From the NCBI GenBank assembly GCA_005882115.1, contig VBEG01000046.1:1-41076 (forward strand): a stretch of 41,076 nucleotides of DNA, given 5' to 3'. The position numbers were made by a program, and so were the translations under genes. Under the pieces are notes generated by a model. That model was not told the origin of the DNA. It saw only the letters and a list, made by a program, of their open reading frames with translations, and made no database searches. The stretch is from Chloroflexota bacterium (GTDB lineage: Bacteria > Chloroflexota > Dormibacteria > Dormibacterales > Dormibacteraceae). This document shows, one piece after another, positions 14,426 through 23,045 of the stretch (its first letter is position 1; each line of letters starts with the position of its first letter).

Positions 14426-16088
14426 TCCCCAGGGGCACCAGCTCGAAACGGCTCACGTCGACCAACCCGCGGTCGGTGATCTTCAGCTCAGGGATCACCG
14501 ACAGCGCAAGGAAACTCAGGGTCATGAACGGCGAGGCCATCGTCACACCCATCGCGTTGAGGCGGCGCTCCATCGAGCGCAGCCGCTCGTGGACCTCGGT
14601 CAGCGGGCGGTCGCTCATCAAGCCCGCGATGGGCAGCGGCAGCTCCTCGACCGCCCGCCCACCTTCTGCGACGACGATGCCGCCGCCGATCTCGGCGAGC
14701 CTCATCGCGCAAGCGGCCATATCGCGGTCGTCGACGCCGAGAATGACGATGTTGTGGGCGTCGTGCGCCACGGTCGACGCGAACGCTCCGCGCTTCAGGC
14801 CGACGTTGGTCGCGAACCCTAGGCCGACGCGCCCGCTCGCGTGGTGCCTTTCGACGACCGCGATCTTGACCAAATCGCGGGCCGGGTCCGCGACGACGCA
14901 GCCCTCCTTTACCCTCGGTTCGACCACCTCGACTCCGGTCAGGAGTTGCGCCGGGATCACGCGCATGACGCGGATCTTCTTCGGGCCGGCGGGGATCCGG
15001 AAGGAGGTGGCGTCGAGCGGCGCGAGGCTCACGGTCTGCCGCACCCATTCCGGCACGTCGACCTTGACGTGGCGGGGCGGCGCGCCGCGCTTCAAGACCT
15101 GACGCGGGTGGAACGACTTCAAGTCGTCGAGCACGAGGATGTCAGCCTGGTAACCGGGAGCGATCGCGCCGAGCTGCCACAGCCGGTGATAGGTGGCCGG
15201 GTTGATCGTCGCCATCACGAGCGCGTCCTCGGGGCTGATCCCCTCCTCGACCGCGACGCGGACCATCTGGTTGATGTGGCCCTGCTCGACGATGAAGTCG
15301 GGCTCCCGGTCGTCGGTGCAGAAAGCACAGCGGTCGGTGCCGTGTTGCTTGACCAGCGGGAGGAGGTCGCGCAGGTTGCGGGCGATCGAAGCCTCGCGGA
15401 GGAGGACCCACATGCCGAGGCGCCGCTTCTCCAGGGCTTCTTCGAAGGTGATCGCCTCGTGGTCGGAGCCGATGCCCGCGGCGATGTAGGCGTTGAGCGC
15501 GGGGCCGCGAACTCCGGGCGCGTGGCCGTCCACGTGGTTGGTCAGGCCGGTCGTCAGCTTCGCCAGCTCAGCCGCGTCGCCGGCGATGACGCCGGGGAAG
15601 TTCATCATCTCAGCGATGCCGATCGTGCGGCTCCGGCGCAGCAAGCTCTCGATGTCCCCCGTCGTGAACGGCCGGCGGGGTGACTCAAAGTGCGAGGCCG
15701 GTACGCACGACGAGGCCATCACGAAAACATCGAGCGGAATGTCCTCACAGCAGTCGAGGAGCCAGTGGATCCCGTCGGTGCCGAGCACGTTGGCGATCTC
15801 GTGGGGATCAGCGACCACGGCGGTCGTGCCATGAGCCAGAACCGCGCGCGCGAACTCGTCGACCATGAGCTTGGACGACTCGATGTGCATGTGGGCGTCG
15901 ACAAACCCGGGTACTAGATAGGCGCCCGCGACGTCGAGCGTTTGACGGCCGTCGTATTTGCCGAGACCGACGACGTGGCCATGCTGGACCGCGACGTCGA
16001 CGTCGAGCCACTCCTTGGTGAAGACCGAGAGGACATGGCCGCCGGACAGCACAAGGTCGGCCGGCTCGTCACCGCGCGCGACCGCCAT
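14418..16088 (-). CDS. ade: adenine deaminase
   Basis: It deaminates adenine to hypoxanthine and ammonia. The 556-residue protein has the AdeC layout: VPGFVDAHMHIESSKL metal site, HGTTAVVADPHEIANVLG, CAFCTDDREPDFI, and the C-terminal domain with GLKRGAFASTVAHDAHNIVILG and GGGIVVAEGG. The start at ATG 16088 (MAVARGDEPADLVLSGG) matches the usual beginning; a farther ATG at 16223 would run into the divergent molybdenum-hydroxylase gene. It is the first gene of the eight-gene purine operon. The gap to the divergent gene is 33 bases, with a TAAAGT box on the minus strand (16117-16112) as a possible -10. Confidence 0.9.
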   Translation of the reverse strand: MAVARGDEPADLVLSGGHVLSVFTKEWLDVDVAVQHGHVVGLGKYDGRQTLDVAGAYLVPGFVDAHMHIESSKLMVDEFARAVLAHGTTAVVADPHEIANVLGTDGIHWLLDCCEDIPLDVFVMASSCVPASHFESPRRPFTTGDIESLLRRSRTIGIAEMMNFPGVIAGDAAELAKLTTGLTNHVDGHAPGVRGPALNAYIAAGIGSDHEAITFEEALEKRRLGMWVLLREASIARNLRDLLPLVKQHGTDRCAFCTDDREPDFIVEQGHINQMVRVAVEEGISPEDALVMATINPATYHRLWQLGAIAPGYQADILVLDDLKSFHPRQVLKRGAPPRHVKVDVPEWVRQTVSLAPLDATSFRIPAGPKKIRVMRVIPAQLLTGVEVVEPRVKEGCVVADPARDLVKIAVVERHHASGRVGLGFATNVGLKRGAFASTVAHDAHNIVILGVDDRDMAACAMRLAEIGGGIVVAEGGRAVEELPLPIAGLMSDRPLTEVHERLRSMERRLNAMGVTMASPFMTLSFLALSVIPELKITDRGLVDVSRFELVPLGIE

Positions 16089-16121
16089 CCAGTGTGCGTC
16101 GATGACGGAGACTTTAGCGAC

Positions 16122-18350
16122 ATGGCAGAGGGTCCGATAGGCAGGAGCCTGAAGCGGGTCGAGGACCCTAGGCTTTTGCGCGGGGAGGGGCGGTTTGTCG
16201 ACGATCTCGCCGCCCCTCTGCACGTCGCGTTCGTGCGCAGCCCGGTCGCCAGCGGCAGGCTGAGAAGCATCGACGCGGCGGCGTCCCGCGTAACCGTGTT
16301 CACGGCGGCGGACATCGAGGGCTCATGCCTGCCGCTGGCGGTGCACCTGACGACCCCTGGCGCGGTCTCACCGGCGCGACCGATCCTCGCCATCGATCGC
16401 GTGCGCTTCGTCGGCGAGATGATCGCTGCGGTCGTCGCCGAGAACAGGTACGCCGCCGCCGACGCAGTCGAGCTGATCCAACCGGAGATCGATCCGCTGC
16501 CCGCTGTGGTCGGATTCGAGGAGGCGATGTCTGGCGGCGCGCCTCTCGTGCATGAAGTCGTGGCCGGAAATCTCTACTTCACCGGCCGGCGCAGATACGG
16601 CAACGTGGAAGCTGGTTTCGGGCGCTCTGATGTCGTCATCAAGGGACAGGTCACGCATCCCCGCGTCGCCGCCGCGCCTATCGAGACGCGGGGGGTGATG
16701 GCGCAGCCGGACGGCGATGGTGTGATTGTCTGGACATCGACGCAAGTGCCGCACCTCGTGGCTGATGCGATTGCCGAATGTCTGGGTCTCGATCGGTCGC
16801 GCGTGCGCGTGGTCGCGGCCGACGTCGGGGGAGGATTTGGCGGCAAGGCGCAGGTCTACCCCGAGGAGATCCTGCTGGCATGGATCGCGCGGCGCATGAA
16901 TGCGTCCGTGAAGTGGGTCGAGACTCGCTCGGAGCACATGCAGGCGGCCGGCCATGCGCGCGACCAGCGCGCCGAGTTCAGCGCCGCGGTGCGCAAGGAT
17001 GGTCGCGTCCTGGGGCTGCGCGCAAAGGTGCTCTCGAGCATCGGCGCCTACGGCATCCGTCCGTTCGGTCCGCTGCTCGACCCGCTCGGCACCGCCGGCC
17101 TGATCCCTGGCCCCTACGACATCCGCGACTACGAGTACGAGACGTACGCCGTCGCCACCAACAAGTCCCCCGAAGGCCCGTATCGCGGGGTCGGAATGGT
17201 CACGGCGGTCCTGGTCCACGAACGGCTTATGGACCTCATCGCCTCCAGGCTGTCTCTCGACCCGGCCGACGTGCGACGCGTGAACTTCGTCAAGGCGGCA
17301 CAGATGCCTTACATGTCGGTCACGCATCATCGCTATGACTCCGGCGACTACACCGAGGCGCTGGATGCGGCGCTGGCCAGTTTCGATTACGCGTCCGCAC
17401 GTGACGCGCAGCAGAGAGGGCGCACGGCCGGGCGCACACTCGGGGTCGGACTTGCCTCGTACGTCGAGTACACGGGCGCGGGGTCCTCGACCTTCAAGGG
17501 ACGCGGGATGACCGACATCCCGGGCGTCGACACGGCCCGGGCCTGGCTTGCGGAGGATGGTCGCATCCACCTCCAGACGAGCAGCCCGGGGATGGGCCAG
17601 GGCTCGCACACGACGTTCGCGCAGGTCGCGGCGGCCGGCCTGGGCGTGGAGCCTGAGAGAATCGTGGTCGAGCAGACCGACACCGCAAGAGTCGGAGGCG
17701 GGACGGGCTCGTTCATGAGCCGCGGCTCGGTCACCGCGGCGACGAGCACCTTTCGCGCCGCGCGTTTGCTCCGCGATGCAATCCTCGAGACGGCCTCCGA
17801 CAGGTTCAATCAACCCATCGACCGGATAGCAATCGACGGCGTCACCCTCTCCAGGCTCGCCGCCGACAACGGCGAGCTCGACATCTCGGTTACTTATGAC
17901 GCGGTGCAGGCCGCTCACCCATACGCCACGCATGCGTGCCTCGTCGAGGTCGACAAGATGACTGGCGAAGTGACCGTGCTGCGCTATGTCGTCGCCGAAG
18001 ACTGCGGCGTGCTGATCAACCCGATGATCGTCGAGGGACAGGTGGCCGGCGGCGTCGCGCAGGCGTTGGGAGCGGCCCTGTTCGAGGAGGTCGCCTACGG
18101 TCCGGACGGCGAGCTGCGCAGCGGAACGTTTCTCGACTACCTCATCCCGAGCATCGGCGAGGTGCTGACGGTGCAGATCACCCATCTCGTGACGCCCTCG
18201 ACCGTGCACGAGCTGGGCACCAAAGGCGCCGGCGAGGGCGGCACGATCGGCGGGACCGCCGCCATCGCGAATGCGATCGCGGACGCGCTCTCTCTCCACG
18301 ACGTGACTTTGCCGCTGTCGCCGGATCGCGTCGTTTCGCTGCTGCGGTGA
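16122..18350 (+). CDS. orphan molybdenum hydroxylase large subunit (CoxL/aldehyde oxidase family)
   Basis: The 742-residue protein is a molybdopterin-binding large subunit of the xanthine dehydrogenase/CO dehydrogenase family. It has the N-terminal IGRSLKRVEDPRLLRGEGRFVDD block, ADVGGGFGGKAQVYPEE, GMGQGSHTTFAQVAA and the catalytic Glu705 in GAGEGGTIGGTA. The loop that carries AYxCSFR in true CO dehydrogenase reads GPYRGVGM, so CO oxidation is unlikely. No medium (FAD) or small (2Fe-2S) subunit gene lies in this operon; it may borrow those of the divergent xanthine dehydrogenase. It leads a five-gene operon with a CoA ligase and a crotonase, pointing to hydroxylation of an aromatic or heterocyclic substrate. 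Confidence 0.85.
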   Translation: MAEGPIGRSLKRVEDPRLLRGEGRFVDDLAAPLHVAFVRSPVASGRLRSIDAAASRVTVFTAADIEGSCLPLAVHLTTPGAVSPARPILAIDRVRFVGEMIAAVVAENRYAAADAVELIQPEIDPLPAVVGFEEAMSGGAPLVHEVVAGNLYFTGRRRYGNVEAGFGRSDVVIKGQVTHPRVAAAPIETRGVMAQPDGDGVIVWTSTQVPHLVADAIAECLGLDRSRVRVVAADVGGGFGGKAQVYPEEILLAWIARRMNASVKWVETRSEHMQAAGHARDQRAEFSAAVRKDGRVLGLRAKVLSSIGAYGIRPFGPLLDPLGTAGLIPGPYDIRDYEYETYAVATNKSPEGPYRGVGMVTAVLVHERLMDLIASRLSLDPADVRRVNFVKAAQMPYMSVTHHRYDSGDYTEALDAALASFDYASARDAQQRGRTAGRTLGVGLASYVEYTGAGSSTFKGRGMTDIPGVDTARAWLAEDGRIHLQTSSPGMGQGSHTTFAQVAAAGLGVEPERIVVEQTDTARVGGGTGSFMSRGSVTAATSTFRAARLLRDAILETASDRFNQPIDRIAIDGVTLSRLAADNGELDISVTYDAVQAAHPYATHACLVEVDKMTGEVTVLRYVVAEDCGVLINPMIVEGQVAGGVAQALGAALFEEVAYGPDGELRSGTFLDYLIPSIGEVLTVQITHLVTPSTVHELGTKGAGEGGTIGGTAAIANAIADALSLHDVTLPLSPDRVVSLLR

Positions 18351-19768
18351 GAGAGCCGACGCCGTACCGGCCCCTGAGTTACCTGGAGTGGAACGCGGCC
18401 CGCCGCGGCTCTAGCCTCGCGATTTGGGACGACGGTCGGGAGATCACGTTCGAGGAACTGCTGGCTCATGTCCGTCGCATGCAGCTACAGCTCGCTGCAC
18501 GCGGCGTGCGTGAGGGCGACGTCGTGGGCGTGCAGATGGCCAACATCTGGCAGTACGTGGCGCTCGAGCTGGCCATCCCCGACCTGGGCGCCGTGATGCT
18601 GCCGATGCCGATGGGACTAGGCGAGCACGAGATGCGCTGGGTGCAGGAGAAGACACGCCCCGCCCTGGTGATCCGGGATCTGCTCCTCGACTCGGGTGAT
18701 TCGACCATCTCGCCTCGCCCCGCCGATCCCGACCCGGCGCGGATCGTCGAGATCGCGCTCACCTCGGGGACGACGGGGATGCCGAAGCTCGCCTCGCTGT
18801 CCGCCCGCCTCAAGCAGGTGACATTCGAAAGTTTCACGTCGAGGCTCGGGATCACCGAACACGACCGCGTCCTTCCCATGACACCGCTGACCCAGGGCAT
18901 CGGCGGCATGTGCCTTTACTGCTTACGGACCGGCGCGTCCCTGGTCATGCTGCACGAGCCCCACTGGACACCCGAGCACTGCGTCGGCACGGCGATGAGG
19001 TCGAGGGCTACCGTGATGGTCGGCGTGCCGACCAACGTGATCCGAATGCTCAACCATCCACTTCCGGCCGCCACGTCCCTGCGAGCGGTCGCCGTCGCGG
19101 GCGCGCCGCTGCCGCCTGAGATCGCGGAACGTTGGGAGACCCCGACCGGGATTCCCATCTCCAGCTTCTATGGCTCGATGGACGCTGGCCAGCTGGCGGT
19201 GGCGAGCCCGTCCGATCCGCAGGCAGCCCGTTGGACGACTGTGGGACGGCCGCACGATCGCGCCGAATGGAAGATCGACCAGGGCCTAGCAGCCGACACG
19301 GTCGGCCGCGGGATTGGAGAAATATGTATGCGCGGCGACCTGGTCCAGGGTCGCTATTGGGGCGAGGAGTCGGGCCCTTACTCCCCCGATGGCTGGGCAC
19401 ATATGGGCGACCTCGGCTTCGTCGACGAATCGGGCTTCCTGCACGTCGTCGGCCGGGTGAAGGACATCATCATCCGAGGCGGTTCCAACATCAATCCCTA
19501 CGAGGTGGAGTCGATGTTGCGCTTGCATCCCGAAGTGATCGACGCATGCGTCGTCGGCCGGCCGCACCCTGAGCTGGGCGAGGTGCCCGTCGCATTTGTC
19601 GTCGCGCGCTCGGATATCTCGAAGGCGATCGTCGATCGATTGATGCGGGAGCAGGGCCTGGCGCACTACAAGTGGCCCGTGGCGGTGCATCGCGTGGAGG
19701 AGCTGCCGCTTTCCGGACCCGGCAAGGTAAACCGCAAAGCGTTGCAAGAGCATGCGCTCGCGTTGTAA
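18347..19768 (+). CDS. AMP-dependent acyl-CoA synthetase/ligase (ANL superfamily)
   Basis: It activates a carboxylic acid to the acyl-AMP and probably the CoA thioester. The 473-residue protein has the ATP-binding motif ALTSGTTGMPK, the GWAHMGDLGFVDESGFLHVVGRVKD hinge region, RGGSNINPYEVE, and the catalytic lysine in SGPGKVNRKAL near the end. It is a little shorter than the usual 500-550 residues, mostly before the P-loop. The GTG start at 18347 overlaps the preceding stop as GTGA. The substrate is unknown; context suggests the acid made or modified by the molybdenum hydroxylase. Confidence 0.85.
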   Translation: MREPTPYRPLSYLEWNAARRGSSLAIWDDGREITFEELLAHVRRMQLQLAARGVREGDVVGVQMANIWQYVALELAIPDLGAVMLPMPMGLGEHEMRWVQEKTRPALVIRDLLLDSGDSTISPRPADPDPARIVEIALTSGTTGMPKLASLSARLKQVTFESFTSRLGITEHDRVLPMTPLTQGIGGMCLYCLRTGASLVMLHEPHWTPEHCVGTAMRSRATVMVGVPTNVIRMLNHPLPAATSLRAVAVAGAPLPPEIAERWETPTGIPISSFYGSMDAGQLAVASPSDPQAARWTTVGRPHDRAEWKIDQGLAADTVGRGIGEICMRGDLVQGRYWGEESGPYSPDGWAHMGDLGFVDESGFLHVVGRVKDIIIRGGSNINPYEVESMLRLHPEVIDACVVGRPHPELGEVPVAFVVARSDISKAIVDRLMREQGLAHYKWPVAVHRVEELPLSGPGKVNRKALQEHALAL

Positions 19769-20543
19769 CGACATCGAGGTGGCCTGGCACGAGGCGGGAC
19801 GAGGCGACCCGTTGATCCTGATCCACGGCCTCGCGGACGACCACCGCGCATGGCGCCGCGCTGTGCCCGACCTCATGCTGCACCATCGCCTTCTCATGTA
19901 CGACCTGCGCGGCCACGGGGAGACGAGCCTGGGCGCCGCGGATGGAACACTTCGCCAGCTCGGCGACGACCTCGTCACGCTGCTGGACGCGATCGAGGTC
20001 GAACGTGCTGACATCGCCGGCTTCTCACTCGGCGGGACAATCGCGATGCGCGTGGCAATCGACCATCCGGACAGGGCCCGGGGTATCGCGCTGGTCGCCA
20101 CGTCGAGCCGCGTCGGCCACAGCGCTGCCGGCTGGTACCGCGAGCGGGTGGAGATGGTCGAACGAAACGATCCCCATCTCCGCGACACTCTCGACAAGGA
20201 CACGGCCGATGTATACGCGGAGTCGCCCTCTGAGCTCGAGGGCGGACTCTTGATCAGACGGCAGTCCACCGAAGATCCGCGCGGCTACGGCAACGCGTGC
20301 GCCGCTATGGCGGGTCTCAACGCGAATCCTCTCGACCCGGAGCTGCCGCGCATCAGCGCGCCGACCTTGATCGTGGCTTCCGAGCTCGATCGGCACTGCC
20401 CGCCGAAAGCCGCGGAGGTCATCGCTTCTGGCATCAGGGGCAGCAAGCTGGAGGTCATGAGGGGCGCCGGCCACCCGATCCCGGTGGAAAAACCGCGCGA
20501 GCTCGCAAGCTCGATCAACTCATTCCTCGCCGAACTTGGCTGA
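19752..20543 (+). CDS. alpha/beta-fold hydrolase
   Basis: The 263-residue protein has the oxyanion segment LILIHGLADDHRAW, the nucleophile elbow GFSLGG with Ser92, an acidic residue in ASELDRHCP and the histidine in GAGHPIPVEKP, so the catalytic triad is complete. The overall pattern resembles the PcaD/RutD-like lactone or amide hydrolases. It overlaps the end of the ligase gene by 17 bases and the next gene by eight. In this operon it could open a lactone or lactam ring or hydrolyse a thioester; the substrate is not readable. Confidence 0.85.
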   Translation: MRSRCNDIEVAWHEAGRGDPLILIHGLADDHRAWRRAVPDLMLHHRLLMYDLRGHGETSLGAADGTLRQLGDDLVTLLDAIEVERADIAGFSLGGTIAMRVAIDHPDRARGIALVATSSRVGHSAAGWYRERVEMVERNDPHLRDTLDKDTADVYAESPSELEGGLLIRRQSTEDPRGYGNACAAMAGLNANPLDPELPRISAPTLIVASELDRHCPPKAAEVIASGIRGSKLEVMRGAGHPIPVEKPRELASSINSFLAELG

Positions 20544-21297
20544 CACGCTCCTCCGCGAGTGGGGGCCGCGCGACGTGCTTACGCTCACCCTCAACCGCCC
20601 GGAGCGCCGCAACGCGCTGGACCCTGAGCTGCTCGCGGCCCTCGCTGCGGCGTTGCAGGCCGACGGGGAGCGCGCGGGCGCTGTCATTCTTCGCGGTGCA
20701 GGCAGCGAGGCGTTCTCCGCCGGTTACGACCTGTCCCGCCTGACGGGAACGGCAGCCGACCTTGACGCGGACGGCGTCATCGGCGAAGCCGCCAGCGCGC
20801 TGCGGCAGTGTCCCTCGCCGGTGATTGCCCGACTGCAGGGCCACTGCCACGGAGCCGCGGTGGAGCTGGCGCTGAACTGCGACCTCCGCATCGCGTCGCC
20901 CGCGCTCCGCATGTCGGTGCCGGCGGTGGGCCTCGGAGTGGTCTATCGCTACCAGTTCGTCGCGCGCCTGGTCCAGACGTGCGGCCTGGCGCGGACAGCC
21001 GACCTGCTGCTCGGGATGTCCCAGCTCGACGGCGACCAGGCGCACACCTGGGGGATCGTGACCGAGGTCGTGCCTGAATCGGAGATCGATGCACGAGTGC
21101 AGGCGGTGGCCGACAAGCTCGCATCATCGCCGCGCGCCGCGGTGCGCGGGACGAAGGCAAGCCTGAATCTGCTCGGGTCGCGCGGCATCGCGGCGGAGGA
21201 CCTCGCAGCCGCAAGGCAGCTTCGTGTGACGGCGGCCTCGAGCCCCGAACGCCAGGAGGCGCTGAGGCGGCGGCAGAAGAAAGTGTCGGGCAATTGA
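20536..21297 (+). CDS. crotonase-fold protein (enoyl-CoA hydratase/isomerase family)
   Basis: The 253-residue protein has the crotonase framework: LNRPERRNALDPELL, the first oxyanion-hole segment EAFSAGYDL, and GHCHGAAVELALNCDLRIAS with the first acidic residue. The second catalytic glutamate of true hydratases (PExTLG) is replaced by alanine (PAVGLGVV), and the following GAGGTQRL is replaced by YRYQFVARL. A simple hydratase reaction is therefore doubtful, and isomerase, hydrolase or ring-opening activity is possible. The TTG start at 20536 lies eight bases inside the hydrolase gene. Confidence 0.82.
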   Translation: MADTLLREWGPRDVLTLTLNRPERRNALDPELLAALAAALQADGERAGAVILRGAGSEAFSAGYDLSRLTGTAADLDADGVIGEAASALRQCPSPVIARLQGHCHGAAVELALNCDLRIASPALRMSVPAVGLGVVYRYQFVARLVQTCGLARTADLLLGMSQLDGDQAHTWGIVTEVVPESEIDARVQAVADKLASSPRAAVRGTKASLNLLGSRGIAAEDLAAARQLRVTAASSPERQEALRRRQKKVSGN

Positions 21298-22223
21298 CAC
21301 CGTTCGACGTCAGCGTTGGCATAAGCCCGCGCCAGTCGTTCGAGAGTTGGGGATCCTTTGTCGCCCAGCTCGAAGCCGAAGGAGTGCAGCGTGTCTGGGT
21401 CATCGATTCGCAGCTCGCGATGAAGGACGTCTACGCCGGCCTCGTGGTGGCCGCGCTGAACACGTCTCGGATCGGTCTAGGTACCGGTGTCACGAATGCC
21501 GTCACCCGGCACCCGACCGTGACGGCCAACGCGATCGCCGCCGTCGCTGAGATCTCCCACGGCCGCGCGATCCTCGGCTTGGGCGCGGGCGACTCGGCCC
21601 TCTACGGTGTGGGGCTGAAGCCGCAGAAGGTGGCCGAGGTCGAAGAGGCGATCGACTTCTTTCGCTCTCACATCGACCAGAGCGTCCCGATTTACCTGGC
21701 CGTCTCCCAGGAGCGAATGTGCCAGCTTGCAGGGCGAAAGGCGGACGGCGCGATCGTGATGGGGCCCGCGCAGCCGGACATGGTCCGCCAGCAGGTCAAG
21801 TGGATCGAGGCCGGCTTGCGGGCCGCTGAGCGCGGTCGCTCGCTATTCGAGATTGGGCTCATGGCCACGACAGCCGGCGAGGTCGAGGATGTGCGCTCAT
21901 GGGCCTCCACCCAGGCTCGGCTCCTGAGTCACCATAAGGGGCTTCCCGAAAGCCTGGCTCGGTTTCAAAGCGAAATTCAGCGCAGCGCCGAGACGTACGA
22001 CTACACCGAGCACCTGTCGACCCACGCGGAGCACTCCGGCGCGGTTTCAGACGACCTCGTCCGCGCGCTGGCCGTGGTCGGCACGCCCGAGGAGTGCGCG
22101 TCGCGGCTTCGAGAGCTGCAGCGAACGGGAATCGACGCGCTCATCTTTCCCCTGGCGGGCCGCAACCGCGCCGAGCGGTGGCGGAAGCTTCGGGATGAGG
22201 TCCTGAGTCAGATCATCGTGTAG
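21294..22223 (+). CDS. LLM-class (F420-type) oxidoreductase
   Basis: The 309-residue protein is a luciferase-like monooxygenase-superfamily protein of the F420-dependent type, such as methylenetetrahydromethanopterin reductase and glucose-6-phosphate dehydrogenase relatives. Visible family parts are GVQRVWVIDSQL near the start, RIGLGTGVTNAVTRHPTVTANAIAAVAEISHGRAILGLGAGDSA, and AVVGTPEECASRLREL towards the end. The TTG start overlaps the crotonase stop as TTGA. It is the last gene of the molybdenum hydroxylase-ligase operon and overlaps the convergent SDR gene by 16 bases. The cofactor could instead be FMN. Confidence 0.83.
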   Translation: MTPFDVSVGISPRQSFESWGSFVAQLEAEGVQRVWVIDSQLAMKDVYAGLVVAALNTSRIGLGTGVTNAVTRHPTVTANAIAAVAEISHGRAILGLGAGDSALYGVGLKPQKVAEVEEAIDFFRSHIDQSVPIYLAVSQERMCQLAGRKADGAIVMGPAQPDMVRQQVKWIEAGLRAAERGRSLFEIGLMATTAGEVEDVRSWASTQARLLSHHKGLPESLARFQSEIQRSAETYDYTEHLSTHAEHSGAVSDDLVRALAVVGTPEECASRLRELQRTGIDALIFPLAGRNRAERWRKLRDEVLSQIIV

Positions 22224-22990
22224 CCGCCGCTGACCGAGAGCGTCTGGCCCGTGATGTACGAGGCGCGGTCAGAGGCGAGCAGCAGGACGGCGGGAACCAC
22301 ATCGTCGGCCGTGCCAAGGCGGCGGAGTGGATAGCCCTTGGCCGCCTTTTCACGGACCTCGGGCGTGAACTTCTCGGCTTGCTCCGACGACCACACCGAG
22401 TTGCTGCCCGAGGTCTCGGGCGAGCCGACGATCAGTCCCGGACATACCACATTCAAGGTGATGCCGTGCTTTCCAACCTCGCGTGCGATCGACTTGGACA
22501 TCGCGATCACGCTCGCCTTGGTGCCGCTGTAGACGGCCTCGCGCCACTCCCCCATCCGGCCGGCTTCGGAGCCGATGGACACGATCCGGCCGTAGCGGCG
22601 CTCGACCATCTTGTCCAGGACCGCACGGACGCAATTGATGAACCCCCAGACGTCGATCGCGATCTCTCGTTCCCATTCGGCGCGGGGCTTCTCCATGAAG
22701 AGGCGATCGATCGTCCAGCCCGCGCAGTTGACCAGCACGTCGACGCGGCCCATCGAGCTCTCCACGAAATCCACCGTCGATCTGACCGAGTCCCAGTCGG
22801 TGACATCCGTGTGACGCGCGACAATCGTGCCTGAGGGAGCCTCGCGCTCGACCTTCTTGGCCTGCGCGTCGTCCACGTCCGCGATGACTGCGCGCGCTCC
22901 CTCTTTTGCGAACCCCAGCGCGATCGCGCGGCCGAGGTTCGAAGCCCCGCCGGTGACGATGACGATGCGACCGCTGAGACCAAGGTCCAC
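22208..22990 (-). CDS. short-chain dehydrogenase/reductase
   Basis: The 260-residue classical SDR has the nucleotide-binding VTGGASNLGRAIALGF (residues 12-27), VNCAGW, the catalytic serine in SIGSEAGRMG, Tyr and Lys in VYSGTKAS, and the C-terminal YITGQTLSVSGGY. An aspartate after strand 2 (VIADVDD) suggests NAD(H). The start is a GTG at 22990 without a Shine-Dalgarno sequence. It is read alone, after the terminator of the SPFH gene. It may serve the neighbouring convergent CoA-ligase operon as a hydroxyacyl dehydrogenase, but that is only positional. Confidence 0.87.
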   Translation of the reverse strand: MDLGLSGRIVIVTGGASNLGRAIALGFAKEGARAVIADVDDAQAKKVEREAPSGTIVARHTDVTDWDSVRSTVDFVESSMGRVDVLVNCAGWTIDRLFMEKPRAEWEREIAIDVWGFINCVRAVLDKMVERRYGRIVSIGSEAGRMGEWREAVYSGTKASVIAMSKSIAREVGKHGITLNVVCPGLIVGSPETSGSNSVWSSEQAEKFTPEVREKAAKGYPLRRLGTADDVVPAVLLLASDRASYITGQTLSVSGGYTMI

Positions 22991-23017
22991 TGGAGCGAAA
23001 TTCTGGCGGAAGAGTGT

Positions 23018-23040
23018 GGAGGGCGGCGTGGCCGCCCTCC
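23018..23040 (-). terminator. terminator hairpin of the SPFH gene
   Basis: GGAGGGCGGC and GCCGCCCTCC form a perfect 10-bp stem around a three-base loop. It lies a few bases after the SPFH stop and before the SDR start, both on the minus strand. No U-run follows, as with the other hairpins here. Confidence 0.6.
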
Positions 23041-23045
23041 TGTGT

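Noticed and set aside
16368-18299. Long open frame on the minus strand opposite the orphan molybdenum hydroxylase
   Set aside because: The translation is Arg/His/Asp-rich without any family motif, and the plus-strand frame is a clear molybdopterin enzyme; high GC leaves the opposite strand open by chance.
16122-18350. Form I carbon monoxide dehydrogenase large subunit
   Set aside because: The AYxCSFR active-site loop is absent (GPYRGVGM instead), and no coxM or coxS gene accompanies it.
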